From assembly GCF_004117055.1 (NCBI RefSeq), contig NZ_CP026363.1, positions 1,465,001 through 1,529,000 on the forward strand: DNA of 64,000 nucleotides, written 5' to 3'. Positions 25,844 through 34,721 of the stretch are shown here, one piece after another. Positions within the stretch are counted from its first letter, which is position 1; each line of letters starts with the position of its first letter. The stretch is from Brevibacillus agri (lineage in GTDB: Bacteria > Bacillota > Bacilli > Brevibacillales > Brevibacillaceae). The translations under genes were made by a program, and so were the position numbers. The notes below the pieces were generated by a model. That model was not told the DNA's origin and did not search any database. It saw only the letters and a list, made by a program, of their open reading frames with translations.

Positions 25844-27343
25844 ATGAGGCCGACAGATTGGTGGAGAGAGCAAGTAACCAAGGTCGCAGAAGCCAGAAGG
25901 CACGAGCAGCCGTCTGGTCGCGGCGAACGCATCACGCCGCACATGGTAAAAGAACAATTGGCGAACGTGGATGACCTCAGCAGTCTGTCCTTGACGATCA
26001 ATGAGGAAGAGGTACACGTTTTTTTTCTAGATACGATGGTAGATTTGACGCAAGTGTACGAAACCGTCTTTTTGCCGTTGCAACGCTCGGATGGAAAAGA
26101 CCCGTTGCGGGTGTTGCCTTATGCGCAGCCGTGCCAGTCCGATGACATGGGCAGGCTGATGAACAATTTGCTGCGCGGCCATACGATCCTGTTTTTCCTG
26201 GACAGGGAGCTGATTTTGCACGTCAATACGTTTCAGGTCGAGCATCGCTCCATCACGAAGTCGGAGAGCGAGGCGACTGTGCTCGGGCCGCAGGATTCGT
26301 TTGTGGAGATGCTGGAAATCAATCTGTCGATGCTGCGGCGCAGGCTGACCACGCCGAATCTGAAAATACTCGCCTACACGATCGGCACCGAGACGAAGAA
26401 CAGGGTAGCCGTGCTGTACCTGGAAAATATCGCGAATGACGAAAACGTGGAGCGGGTAAAAACGCGGATTCAAAACGTCGAGTACCAGGGCTTTGTCGGG
26501 ATGCCCGTGTTGAAGCAGATGCTGGAGGACAAGCCGTACTCGCCGTTCCCGCAGTTCGGGCTGACGGGGCGGCCTGACAATGTGACAGCAGCGCTGTTGG
26601 ACGGCCGCATCATCATTATGCTCAACGGCAGCCCGGATGCGGCGATTTGTCCCGCTTCCTTTCTGGAGATGTTCAGCAGCCCGGAAGACTTTTACAACCG
26701 CTGGTCGACCGCCAGCCTGCTGCGGATGATCCGCTTTTTCGGACTGTTTGTCACGATTTTGCTCACATCGAGCTACGTATCTGTCCTGACCTTTCATCCG
26801 GAAATGCTTCCTCCCGCTTTGTTGACGATTTTGTCCCAGTCGCGCAGCCAGGTTCCGTTTCCTCCTGTGATCGAAGTGCTGTTCATCGAGCTGGTCATCG
26901 AAGTTTTGCGGGAAGCCGGGATACGCATGCCGACGAAAATCGGGCAAACCATCGGTATCGTCGGAGGTATCGTGATCGGGACGGCCTCTGTGCAGGCGGG
27001 TCTGGCGAGCAACATTCTGATCGTTCTCGTGTCCATCTCAGCGCTGCTCTCGTTTGTGCCGCCGAATTTTTTGATGAGCAACGCCATTCGGCTGGTGCGA
27101 TACGGCTTTATTTTGATGGCTGGCTTGATGGGGATGTACGGGCAGATGCTCATGCTGGCCTTTTTGTTCGCGCATCTGCTCAACCTGACCTCGCTCGGCA
27201 CTCCGTACATGGCGCCCGGCGTGCCGCGTCAGTGGACAGACTTGTTGAACGGCCTCGTGCGCGCACCGATGAAGTTCATCGTCTATCGCAACCGCATGTC
27301 CCGAGCAAAACGCAAACAGACGCGTCCCATTGGTGAGGAGTAG
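25844..27343 (+). CDS. GerA-family spore germination receptor, A subunit
   Basis: The 499-residue protein has a soluble N-terminal domain of about 290 residues. A membrane domain follows, with about five helices from ATASLLRMIRFFG onward, including the conserved PFPPVIEVLFIELVIEVLREAGIRMP. It forms the nutrient receptor in the spore inner membrane with the B and C subunits. The gene is followed by the B gene after four bases. Which nutrient it senses cannot be told. The promoter region is short because a transposase remnant ends just upstream. Confidence 0.93.
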   Translation: MRPTDWWREQVTKVAEARRHEQPSGRGERITPHMVKEQLANVDDLSSLSLTINEEEVHVFFLDTMVDLTQVYETVFLPLQRSDGKDPLRVLPYAQPCQSDDMGRLMNNLLRGHTILFFLDRELILHVNTFQVEHRSITKSESEATVLGPQDSFVEMLEINLSMLRRRLTTPNLKILAYTIGTETKNRVAVLYLENIANDENVERVKTRIQNVEYQGFVGMPVLKQMLEDKPYSPFPQFGLTGRPDNVTAALLDGRIIIMLNGSPDAAICPASFLEMFSSPEDFYNRWSTASLLRMIRFFGLFVTILLTSSYVSVLTFHPEMLPPALLTILSQSRSQVPFPPVIEVLFIELVIEVLREAGIRMPTKIGQTIGIVGGIVIGTASVQAGLASNILIVLVSISALLSFVPPNFLMSNAIRLVRYGFILMAGLMGMYGQMLMLAFLFAHLLNLTSLGTPYMAPGVPRQWTDLLNGLVRAPMKFIVYRNRMSRAKRKQTRPIGEE

Positions 27344-27347
27344 ATAG

Positions 27348-28433
27348 ATGGACAGAGGAAAGATTCACAGCCTGCGTCCGGTTCTTGTTGTAGGACTGGT
27401 AATCAATACGATGGTGGGGGTCAATTTGCTGTCCCTTGCCCATTATGCCAGCAAAATGGGATACAACCTGTGGTGGTCGCCGATTTTGATGGGGCTGATC
27501 GTCACGCTCACGATTTTTCCGATGATCGCTTTGTGCAGGCGCTACCCGGAGGACACGCTTTTTCGGATTCATGAAAAGCTGCTCGGCAAGTGGCTGGGCA
27601 GAGGGATCAACGTCGTGGTGATTGTCTACGCCATCTTGAACGCCTCTACCGCGAACGAAGGCTATGTGCGGCTTTTGCAGACGTCGATGCTGAACAACCA
27701 GACGATCACCGTGCCGCTGCTCGGCCTGACGCTCGTGATGTTTTACATTACCAACGGCGGAATCAAGCTGGTCGCCAGGTTTTGCCTGCTGGCGCTGTTC
27801 TTTACGGGCTGGATGCTCTTGCTGCTGCAATACGGCTTTCAGGAAGGGGGAATCACGCACATCTTTCCGCTGTTCAATACGGATCTGGCCAGCGTGCTGG
27901 ACGCGCTCAACCAATCGTTCGGGAGCATGCTCGGATATGAGGTGCTGCTGATTTACTATCCGTTTATTGTCGAAAAGAAAAAGGCGTTGAAGCACGTGCT
28001 GATCGGCGTATGGTCAGTGGTTTTGTTTTACGTGTTGGTGCTGATTACGAGTGTGGCCTACTTTTCCGAATGGCAGATGGCGAATCTCGTCTATCCGATC
28101 CTGAATCTGTTCAAGGCGGTGGAGCTGTCTTTCATGGAGCGGATCGAAAATCTCGGCATCGGCTTGTGGGTGTTTCTCATTCTCAGCACGTCCACGACGT
28201 ATTTGTGGATGGCTCGCACGGGGATAGAAGACATGGCAAGAAAACAGCGGCTCTGGCATCTTCTGTTGCCGACGGCGATCTCCTACTACATGATTCGCGG
28301 CCCGCTTGCGGTGGAAGACCAACGGTTCATTTATGACTATGTGACCGTTTATTTGGGGTATGGCTTGATTTTGTGGCCGATCTTTTTATTGCTGCTGCAC
28401 GCCCTGCGTTCGGGAAGGGGAGAGGGAGCATGA
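27348..28433 (+). CDS. GerA-family spore germination receptor, B subunit
   Basis: The 361-residue polytopic protein has about ten helices and belongs to the APC-like endospore germination permease family (GerAB). Typical are the opening LVVGLVINTMVGVNLLSLA and YEVLLIYYPFIVEKKKALKH. The B subunit binds the germinant amino acid or sugar. It is sandwiched between A and C genes, and its stop overlaps the next start (ATGA). Confidence 0.93.
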   Translation: MDRGKIHSLRPVLVVGLVINTMVGVNLLSLAHYASKMGYNLWWSPILMGLIVTLTIFPMIALCRRYPEDTLFRIHEKLLGKWLGRGINVVVIVYAILNASTANEGYVRLLQTSMLNNQTITVPLLGLTLVMFYITNGGIKLVARFCLLALFFTGWMLLLLQYGFQEGGITHIFPLFNTDLASVLDALNQSFGSMLGYEVLLIYYPFIVEKKKALKHVLIGVWSVVLFYVLVLITSVAYFSEWQMANLVYPILNLFKAVELSFMERIENLGIGLWVFLILSTSTTYLWMARTGIEDMARKQRLWHLLLPTAISYYMIRGPLAVEDQRFIYDYVTVYLGYGLILWPIFLLLLHALRSGRGEGA

Positions 28434-29449
28434 TGAGGTGGATCTGCTGGTATTTGATATCGACGGTTTTTTCCCTGGCGCTTGCCGGATGCACGGGAGA
28501 GTTCGAGCGGCCAGCCCTCGAAGACATGGCGATGATCGGCGTCATGGGCTTTGACTACATCGACGACAAGCAAATGAACGTCGTTGTCGCCATCCCCGTT
28601 CCCGCCAGAGGAAAGGAATCGACACAAGTTTACTCGACCAAAGCTTCCATGACGAGCGAAGCGATGTTGAAGCTCGCCACAAAATCCGAACGGACGATGA
28701 CGCTGTCACAGCTTCGCGTCATTTTGTTCAGCGAGGAGCTGGCGCGCAAAGTAGGCATCGGCAAAGTCGTGCTCGACCTGTACCGGAATCCGATTGTGGG
28801 CGAGAACGTATTCATCGCAATTGTCAAAGGCAAAGCGGAAGATATCATCAGGGGCGAGTACCGAAACAAGCCGGAAGTGAACACGTATTTGAACGATTTG
28901 CTGCGTCCGCGGGTGGAAACGGCTTTTTCGTCTTTTTCTACGATCCACGACTTTGTGTTCATGATGACCAGCAAGACGGGCGATCCGAACTTGCCCTATT
29001 TAATCAAGCAAAACGGAAACATTCAGATCGCCAAAGTCGCTCTGCTGCGCAAAGACAAGCTGATCGGCTTCTACTCGCAGCGCGAAGGCAAGCTGGTGCA
29101 ATGCTTGCTCGGACAAAAGCGGCTTCCCCGCGTCAAGTTTGAGCTGACGGAGCAGACGAACGAAGGCGAGCGTCTGGAAGAGATCATTTTCGATTTTGTC
29201 TGGTCCAAGTCAAAAGTGCGGAGCAACGGCAACCAGAAAAAGCCCGTCATTGACATCAACCTCGAACTGCGGGGAGTGGTGGTAGGCTACGATGGCAAGA
29301 AAAATTTGGACAAACGACCGCAAATGGAAAAGCTCGTGAAGCAGATGGAAGCGCTGATTAAACGGGAGACCACTGTGATGCTGAAAAAATTTCAACAAGA
29401 GGGCGTTGATCCGGCCGGAATCGAAGAGAGCCTGCGCCAGAAATACTAG
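28430..29449 (+). CDS. GerA-family spore germination receptor, C lipoprotein, truncated by TAG
   Basis: This is a lipoprotein with lipobox LALAGC (Cys about residue 20). The GerAC domain follows: MIGVMGFDYIDDKQMNV, TMTLSQLRVILFSEELA, NPIVGENVFIAIVKG. The frame stops at TAG 29447-29449 (RQKY*). Immediately after, the same frame reads GKWTREKGLALYQQAGFNIK and VKLDILGYGTIK before TAA at 29548. This is the expected C-terminus of the family. One base change created the stop; 32 residues are lost. The receptor may be impaired, or the base may be a sequence error. Confidence 0.85.
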   Translation: MMRWICWYLISTVFSLALAGCTGEFERPALEDMAMIGVMGFDYIDDKQMNVVVAIPVPARGKESTQVYSTKASMTSEAMLKLATKSERTMTLSQLRVILFSEELARKVGIGKVVLDLYRNPIVGENVFIAIVKGKAEDIIRGEYRNKPEVNTYLNDLLRPRVETAFSSFSTIHDFVFMMTSKTGDPNLPYLIKQNGNIQIAKVALLRKDKLIGFYSQREGKLVQCLLGQKRLPRVKFELTEQTNEGERLEEIIFDFVWSKSKVRSNGNQKKPVIDINLELRGVVVGYDGKKNLDKRPQMEKLVKQMEALIKRETTVMLKKFQQEGVDPAGIEESLRQKY

Positions 29450-29563
29450 GGAAAATGGACGCGGGAAAAAGGGCTCGCGCTCTATCAGCAGGCCGGATTC
29501 AACATCAAGGTCAAGCTCGATATACTCGGCTACGGCACGATCAAGTAAGCGTGGCCGCTCGCG

Positions 29564-31093
29564 TTATCGCAACCGTTTCAGCTCCCGCCAGATCGCTTTC
29601 AGCGTCGGGCGGTCCCATTTTGGCCGCTTTCCGTACAGAAAACGGGTCAAGCCGCTGAACATCAACTGCTGGTCTTCTGTGTACGGGTACCAGTTGAACT
29701 CGCGTTTTTTCGAGCCGGGGTCGTGAATGACCGAGATGCTGTGCGTGAACGCTTGCAGCCCGGCTGGCCCGCGGTAGCGGCCGATGCCGCTCTCTTTGAC
29801 CCCGCCGAACGGGAGGTGCGGATTGGCGTAGCTGATGATGACGTCGTTAATGCACACGTTGCCGCTCAACAGCTTTTCTGCTACGCGCTGCGCTCTTTGT
29901 TTGTCAGACGACCAGACAGACGCATTCAGGCCGTAGGGCGACTCGTTTGCCAGGCGGATAGCTTCTGCCTCGTCGGAAAACGTCATGATCGGCAGGACAG
30001 GGCCGAATGTTTCTTCCCGCATGATCTTCATGTCCGGCGTGACGTCTGTCAGGATGGTCGGGGGGATGAACATGCTGTCGGTTTGCGGCAGCCCGCCTGT
30101 GACGGCTTTGGCTCCGGCGGCGAGCGCTTCCTCGATATGCGCCCGGACGATGCCGAGCTGCTCACGCGAAGTCATCGAGCCGACTTCCGCCTGAGCGGGA
30201 AACCGTTGGCGCAGCGCTTTCGTTTTTTCCGTGACCAACCGCAAAAACTCGGGGTACACACGCTCGTGCACGTACAGCCGCTCAACGGACATGCACACCT
30301 GGCCGGAGTTCGTAAAAGCGCCCCAGATCGCTCCGTTTGCCGCCCTCTCCAGATTCGCGTCTTCGAAGACGATCATCGGGTCTTTTCCGCCCAGCTCCAG
30401 CGAGACCGGAATCAGATGCTCCGCTGCTGCGGCCATAATTTTTTTGCCTGTGGCGGCCGAGCCTGTAAAAAAGATTTTGTCCGGGCGGGCCGCCACCAGC
30501 CGACTGCCGACCTCGCGTCCCCCGTGCAGGACGGTGACGACTCCTTCCGGCAGCCCGGCAACGGCAAACAGCTCTTCGATGAGCAGGCCAGTAGAAGGGG
30601 TGACTTCGGACGGTTTGAGAATGACCGTATTTCCCGCGACAAGCGCGGACAGCATCGGGATGATCGCCAGTTGAAACGGATAGTTCCACGGCGAAATGAC
30701 CGCGATTACCCCCATCGGCTTGTAGTGAATGTACGATTTTTTCGGCCAGAGCACGAGCGGGGTCGGCACGGGCTGGGCAGCCAGCATTTGCGGCGCGTGC
30801 TTCTCGTAAAAGCGGATCGTATCGGCAGTGACAAAAATTTCGGTCATGTACGCTTCGATGGTCACTTTTCCGGTGGCCTGGCTGATTTTTTCCGCCAGTT
30901 CTTCGCCGTGCTCGACGAGATAGTGGCGCAGGCGCGTCAAGTAGCGCAGCCGTTCGGACAGGGAGGTAGAGGACCACGCTTCAAAGGCGAGCCGGGCTTT
31001 GGCGACTGCCGCGTCTACCTGGGCGGGACTGGCTTCAGTCACGGAGCCGAATGTCTCGCCAGTGGCCGGATTGCGCAGAGGGAGTACGGACAT
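29564..31093 (-). CDS. Aldehyde dehydrogenase (NAD(P)+-dependent)
   Basis: The 509-residue protein belongs to the ALDH superfamily. Motifs are SPWNYPFQLAIIPMLSALVAGN, KPSEVTP, FTGSAATGKKI, the Glu of LELGGKDP and the catalytic Cys of FTNSGQVCMSVERL, then EETFGPVLP. A C-terminal hydrophobic or basic tail resembles fatty- or aromatic-aldehyde dehydrogenases. ATG 31093 follows GAGGTGA. It is co-transcribed with the TetR gene upstream, which likely controls it. It converges on the ger operon, leaving 15 bases after the extended gerC frame. Confidence 0.94.
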   Translation of the reverse strand: MSVLPLRNPATGETFGSVTEASPAQVDAAVAKARLAFEAWSSTSLSERLRYLTRLRHYLVEHGEELAEKISQATGKVTIEAYMTEIFVTADTIRFYEKHAPQMLAAQPVPTPLVLWPKKSYIHYKPMGVIAVISPWNYPFQLAIIPMLSALVAGNTVILKPSEVTPSTGLLIEELFAVAGLPEGVVTVLHGGREVGSRLVAARPDKIFFTGSAATGKKIMAAAAEHLIPVSLELGGKDPMIVFEDANLERAANGAIWGAFTNSGQVCMSVERLYVHERVYPEFLRLVTEKTKALRQRFPAQAEVGSMTSREQLGIVRAHIEEALAAGAKAVTGGLPQTDSMFIPPTILTDVTPDMKIMREETFGPVLPIMTFSDEAEAIRLANESPYGLNASVWSSDKQRAQRVAEKLLSGNVCINDVIISYANPHLPFGGVKESGIGRYRGPAGLQAFTHSISVIHDPGSKKREFNWYPYTEDQQLMFSGLTRFLYGKRPKWDRPTLKAIWRELKRLR

Positions 31094-31095
31094 TA

Positions 31096-31746
31096 TCAAT
31101 CACCTCGTTCGACAGGATGGGTGGCAGGTGAACCAGAAGAAAAAAGCGACTCGAGAACATGGTGGAGAGCAAGCTGAAAGCGGCTGATCGCTTCTGCGGC
31201 CGTCCGGGATTCGTCCAGCAAGCATTGCAAGATCATGCCGTCGATCAAGGAATAGAGGATCGAGCTTGCCGCGCTCACGTCCACGGCAAGCGCGGCTCCA
31301 CGCTCCGTCTGCAGCCGCTTGAGCATGCGGGCAATCAGGTCGTGCAGCCGGTTTCGCGTGTGGTGCACCTGCTCCAAAAAGACAGGTGTGTACAGCGCCT
31401 GCGCCTGCAAATCGTACCAGAGCCGATGCAGCTTGCGGTCTTCCAGCAGGCTGCGGCCGAGAACGGCAGCGAGAGCCGGGAAAAAGTTGTCCAGGGGAGC
31501 GGCAACCACTTCGCGCTCCAGCTCGGCGATGAAGCGTTCCTTGTAGCTGGCGATCACTTCGAGCAGCAATTCTTCCTTGCTGGCAAAATAATAGTGCAGG
31601 ATGCCGAGCGAGACGCCGGATTCCTTGGCGATATCGCGCAAGGAGACGTGGGCATAGCCTTTTTCCGCGAGGCAGATCGTCGCCTGCTCGATCAAAAAGG
31701 CCCGCTTCGCTTCGGCTTTCGCCTGGCTTTTCGAAGGGGGAGTCAT
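31096..31746 (-). CDS. TetR-family repressor of the aldehyde dehydrogenase operon
   Basis: The N-terminal helix-turn-helix reads ICLAEKGYAHVSLRDIAKES and GVSLGILHYYFASKEELL, a canonical TetR DNA-binding domain. The C-terminal ligand domain is all-helical. ATG 31746 follows GAGGTG; a GTG three codons upstream is possible. It precedes the ALDH gene with an overlap of stop and Shine-Dalgarno. A perfect 18-bp palindrome sits just before its ribosome binding site, so autoregulation is likely. Confidence 0.92.
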   Translation of the reverse strand: MTPPSKSQAKAEAKRAFLIEQATICLAEKGYAHVSLRDIAKESGVSLGILHYYFASKEELLLEVIASYKERFIAELEREVVAAPLDNFFPALAAVLGRSLLEDRKLHRLWYDLQAQALYTPVFLEQVHHTRNRLHDLIARMLKRLQTERGAALAVDVSAASSILYSLIDGMILQCLLDESRTAAEAISRFQLALHHVLESLFSSGSPATHPVERGD

Positions 31747-31761
31747 GCTGTGCACCTCGTT

Positions 31762-31779
31762 TTTGGACGATCGTCCAAA
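31762..31779. promoter_or_regulatory. 18-bp perfect palindrome, probable TetR operator
   Basis: TTTGGACGATCGTCCAAA is perfectly palindromic. It lies between the promoter and the start codon of the TetR gene. Confidence 0.7.
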
Positions 31780-31789
31780 TTTTGATTTG

Positions 31790-31819
31790 ATTGTAATGCG
31801 TCCGTCTTGCTCCTGTCAA
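31790..31819 (-). promoter_or_regulatory. Promoter of the TetR-ALDH operon
   Basis: On the minus strand TTGACA, an 18-base spacer and TACAAT lead into the palindrome. Confidence 0.75.
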
Positions 31820-31838
31820 CGCCCGAATGGGCACACAA

Positions 31839-31866
31839 AAAAGAAGCGGCTGTGCTACCGCTTCCT
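31839..31866 (-). terminator. Terminator overlapping the lytH-like stop codon
   Basis: On the minus strand GAAGCGG pairs with CCGCTTC, followed by TTTTTT. The stem starts inside the last codons of the peptidase gene. Confidence 0.75.
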
Positions 31867-32862
31867 TTGTCGTTCCCAGCGCTTTAGATACGGGTAAGGG
31901 TCGAAAGCCCAGTCAGCTCCCCCAGTCTCCCGATACATGCCGTAGTGCAGGTGGGGCGGGAATTTTCCGGCGGTGCCAGGCTTGCCGTAGCCGGAGCTGC
32001 CGACGTATCCGATCACTTGCCCCGGCTCCACGATGTCGCCGGGCTTCAGTCCCTTTTTGAACGACGACAGGTGGGCGAAGTAATGATACACATTGCCCAT
32101 GTCGCGCATGCCGATCCGCCAGCCGCCATAGCGGTTCCAGCCGATGACCTCGATCACTCCGTAAGCTGTGGAGAGCACGGGCGTCCCGTGTCGGGCGAAA
32201 ATGTCGGTGCCTTCGTGAATCCGCCGCCCTCCCCAGCCGCGCGCGTCTCCCCAGGTGCTGCGGTAGCTGTAATCGTACCTCGCCGGGATGGGAAAATGAC
32301 GCTCGTCCAACTGTAGGTGCTGGTATTTTTCGTACACCTGCGCGAACTGCCGGATCGTTTTCACCGAGCGATCCCGCTGGTAGTAAGACCAGACGCCGAT
32401 TTGCCAGTCATCCGCAGAAAAGCCGTACTGCGCCAGGTAATGAATGAGAGAAGTGAGTGCGTCGAGATCGTTGTTGCGGTCGGCGAGTCCATCCCCGTCG
32501 CCGTCCATGCCCATCCCGCCGAAAAACTGGATCGACACCGGATTCGTGTCCTCCTGGTCGGGGTTCATGCTGCCCGTCCAGCGATCACTCGGGATATCAA
32601 CGGCAGTCAGCCGCGAGGACGATGCCTGGTTGTCCGTTTGCTTTTTGCGTATTTTCATCGTGCGCTCGTACTGATCGATAGCCGCCAAATAGTTCCAGGG
32701 AATGCCGTACAAAGACTCCATGCGCCAAAAAAGCTGCAGCCGTTCCCGCAGGAGAGGGTCTGCCTGGTTGGCAGAGGAGCCTTTGGCGAAGGCAGATTCC
32801 AGCGGCGAAATGACTGCTGCCACGCATAAGCTGATCTGAATGATGAGGCGGAAAACTCGCAT
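31855..32862 (-). CDS. lytH: LytH-like M23 peptidoglycan endopeptidase
   Basis: The 335-residue exported protein has a signal peptide (MRVFRLIIQISLCVAAVI..). A lytic-transglycosylase-like middle follows (LYGIPWNYLAAIDQYERTM, GMGMDGDGDGLADRNND). The C-terminal M23 zinc peptidase domain has HEGTDIFARHGTPV and PPHLHYGMY, which hold the zinc ligands. Bacillus LytH cleaves L-Ala-D-Glu during spore cortex maturation and neighbours yunB. Here the domain order is the same but the locus is separate, so the assignment is probable. ATG 32862 follows GGAGGG. Confidence 0.8.
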   Translation of the reverse strand: MRVFRLIIQISLCVAAVISPLESAFAKGSSANQADPLLRERLQLFWRMESLYGIPWNYLAAIDQYERTMKIRKKQTDNQASSSRLTAVDIPSDRWTGSMNPDQEDTNPVSIQFFGGMGMDGDGDGLADRNNDLDALTSLIHYLAQYGFSADDWQIGVWSYYQRDRSVKTIRQFAQVYEKYQHLQLDERHFPIPARYDYSYRSTWGDARGWGGRRIHEGTDIFARHGTPVLSTAYGVIEVIGWNRYGGWRIGMRDMGNVYHYFAHLSSFKKGLKPGDIVEPGQVIGYVGSSGYGKPGTAGKFPPHLHYGMYRETGGADWAFDPYPYLKRWERQRKR

Positions 32863-33026
32863 GCCGACTCCCTCCAGCCCGGGTAGTTTCCGTTGTAGTT
32901 TCTGCCAGTCTCTGCGGATTATCCGCGAGACTTTTTGGAAGCGGCCGCTGAACTTCTCCGCGCAGCGCAAGCTTCTGGTGTATGATGCAAGGAAGAAATG
33001 CTTTTTCAAAAACGGAGGGAGAAAAA

Positions 33027-34070
33027 ATGAAGCTGGTCATTCGGGCAAATGGCCCGCTCTTCCTGGAGTCGCTCGTGAAGCCGCTGCAGCGCATTGCAGG
33101 CAGACAGTGTGCGGGATCGTCTGCGTTTTCGGCAGGTGACGCGGTGGACGCCGGGCGCATTTTGGACATGGCGGAACCGTATCGCCCGTATATGGAGGAG
33201 GAGCGCTGGCAGCGGGAGACGGCTGCCTTGCGCGAGCTGATGGCAGACCATGGCGCCGGCTCGTGCGGGGGAGAGCTGTATGTGCAGCCGCTTGCCGTGC
33301 CATTCGGCCTGTCGCCGCAAGTTTTGTCGCTCGCATCCGGGCTTGTCGTGCGGGAGACGGATGGATTGGACGCAGCGCGAGACTTTTCGGCAGTCGCCAT
33401 GCTCTGGCTGCAAGTGATGGGCGCAAAGCCGCTGCGGACGCTGGAAGGCGAGCTGCTACAGGTGGAGCATGACGAAGACGGCACAGCGGTGCTTTTGCTT
33501 GCATCAGACGGCAGGAGTGAGGGCGAGGACGCGATCCCCGTTTTTCGCGAGCGCAGGCAGCATGCCGATGAGCATATCGACGAAGGCATGCTGCTGCTGC
33601 AAGCGAATGTGGACGACGCCAGTCCGGAGTGGCTCGCCTACCTCATGGAGCAATGCTTCAAGGCAGGGGCCAACGACGTTCATTTTTTGCCAGTCACGAT
33701 GAAAAAAAGCAGGCCGGGGACCATGGTGCAGGTCATGTGCTATGCAAGCCAGTTGGACGCGATGAAAACGCTGTTGTTCGAGGAAACGACGACGTTTGGC
33801 ATCCGCTACTTCCCTGTGGCCTGCCATCGCCTGGCGCGACGCCATGTCCGCGTAGAGACGAGCTGGGGCGAAGTCGCGGTCAAGCTCGGCTACCATCGGG
33901 GTCAGCGGGTGCAGGTCGCGCCGGAGTACGAGAGCTGCGCGGCGGTTGCCCGAGCCAATGGCGTTTCGTTGAAGCAGGTGCATCAGGAAGCGCTGGAATT
34001 GGCGACCCGTAAAAGTTCTGTTAAAAAATGGACAGAAAGGCAGGAGCGAGACGTGCCTCCAAAGAATTGA
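33027..34070 (+). CDS. LarC C-terminal (LarC2) domain protein with a novel N-terminal region
   Basis: Residues from about 187 to 330 match the second half of LarC, the CTP-dependent nickel-pincer cofactor enzyme. Matching segments are LLLQANVDDASPEWLAYLME, FLPVTMKKSRPGTMVQVM, EETTTFGIRY and VAPEYESCAAVARANGVS. Residues 1-185 are unfamiliar to me. The LarC1 half is encoded about 650 bases away on the other strand. In lactobacilli the halves are joined by ribosomal frameshifting; here they are separate proteins. GGAGGGAG precedes the ATG. Confidence 0.8.
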   Translation: MKLVIRANGPLFLESLVKPLQRIAGRQCAGSSAFSAGDAVDAGRILDMAEPYRPYMEEERWQRETAALRELMADHGAGSCGGELYVQPLAVPFGLSPQVLSLASGLVVRETDGLDAARDFSAVAMLWLQVMGAKPLRTLEGELLQVEHDEDGTAVLLLASDGRSEGEDAIPVFRERRQHADEHIDEGMLLLQANVDDASPEWLAYLMEQCFKAGANDVHFLPVTMKKSRPGTMVQVMCYASQLDAMKTLLFEETTTFGIRYFPVACHRLARRHVRVETSWGEVAVKLGYHRGQRVQVAPEYESCAAVARANGVSLKQVHQEALELATRKSSVKKWTERQERDVPPKN

Positions 34071-34115
34071 AAACGTGGAGTATCCAACCAAACATGTATG
34101 GAGGAGGCTCGTGTG

Positions 34116-34667
34116 ATGAGCAAAAAAGTGTTGATCGTGACAGGGGATGCCGTAGAGGCACTGGAGGTGTTCTATCCGTATTACCGTTTGCTGGAAGAAG
34201 GCTACGAAGCCGTGATTGCCGCGCCCAGCGTGAAGACGCTGCACACCGTTTGCCATGACTTTGAAGCACACAGCGAGACGTACACAGAAAAGCCTGCTTA
34301 TCAGTTGCCTGCGCACGCCGCGTTCTCCGACATCAATCCGGAAGCTTTCGACGCCTTGATTATTCCCGGCGGGCGAGCGCCTGAGTACATCCGGCTGAAC
34401 GAAAGCCTAAAGCCGATCGTCGCCCATTTTTTTGAGGCGAACAAACCAGTTGCGGCGATTTGCCACGGCTCGCAAGTGCTTGCGATCGTGTCCGAGCATC
34501 TCGCCGGTCGCAAGCTGACCGCCTACCAGGCGTGCAGACCGGACGTAGAGGCGATGGGCGCGATTTACGAAAAAGAAACGCTCCACGTAGACGGCAATCT
34601 CGTGTCTGGTCATGCATGGCCGGATTTGCCCGGCTTCATGCGCGAGTTTCTCCGCCTGCTGCGCTAA
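34116..34667 (+). CDS. DJ-1/PfpI family protein
   Basis: The 183-residue protein has the glutamine-amidotransferase-like fold. VLIVTGDAVEALE opens it, IIPGGRAPEYIR precedes the nucleophile elbow AICHGSQVL (reactive Cys), and HVDGNLVSGHAWPDLPGF closes it. Family members act as protein or glyoxal deglycases, glyoxalases or proteases; which is not decidable. ATG 34116 is chosen for its distance from GGAGGAGG. It follows the LarC2 gene in the same direction by 45 bases. Confidence 0.88.
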   Translation: MSKKVLIVTGDAVEALEVFYPYYRLLEEGYEAVIAAPSVKTLHTVCHDFEAHSETYTEKPAYQLPAHAAFSDINPEAFDALIIPGGRAPEYIRLNESLKPIVAHFFEANKPVAAICHGSQVLAIVSEHLAGRKLTAYQACRPDVEAMGAIYEKETLHVDGNLVSGHAWPDLPGFMREFLRLLR

Positions 34668-34681
34668 CGGATAGACAAACC

Positions 34682-34717
34682 AAAAACTTCCGCCGAATGT
34701 CGACGGAAGTTTTTTTT
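34682..34717. terminator. Bidirectional terminator between pfpI and larC1
   Basis: AAAACTTCCG and CGGAAGTTTTTTTT form the stem; A and T runs flank it for both converging genes. Confidence 0.88.
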
Positions 34718-34721
34718 GCGT

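Noticed and set aside
29723..31177. 484-codon frame antisense to aldehyde dehydrogenase
   Set aside because: Composition is Arg/Gly/Asp-biased with no motif; the sense ALDH and TetR genes are certain.
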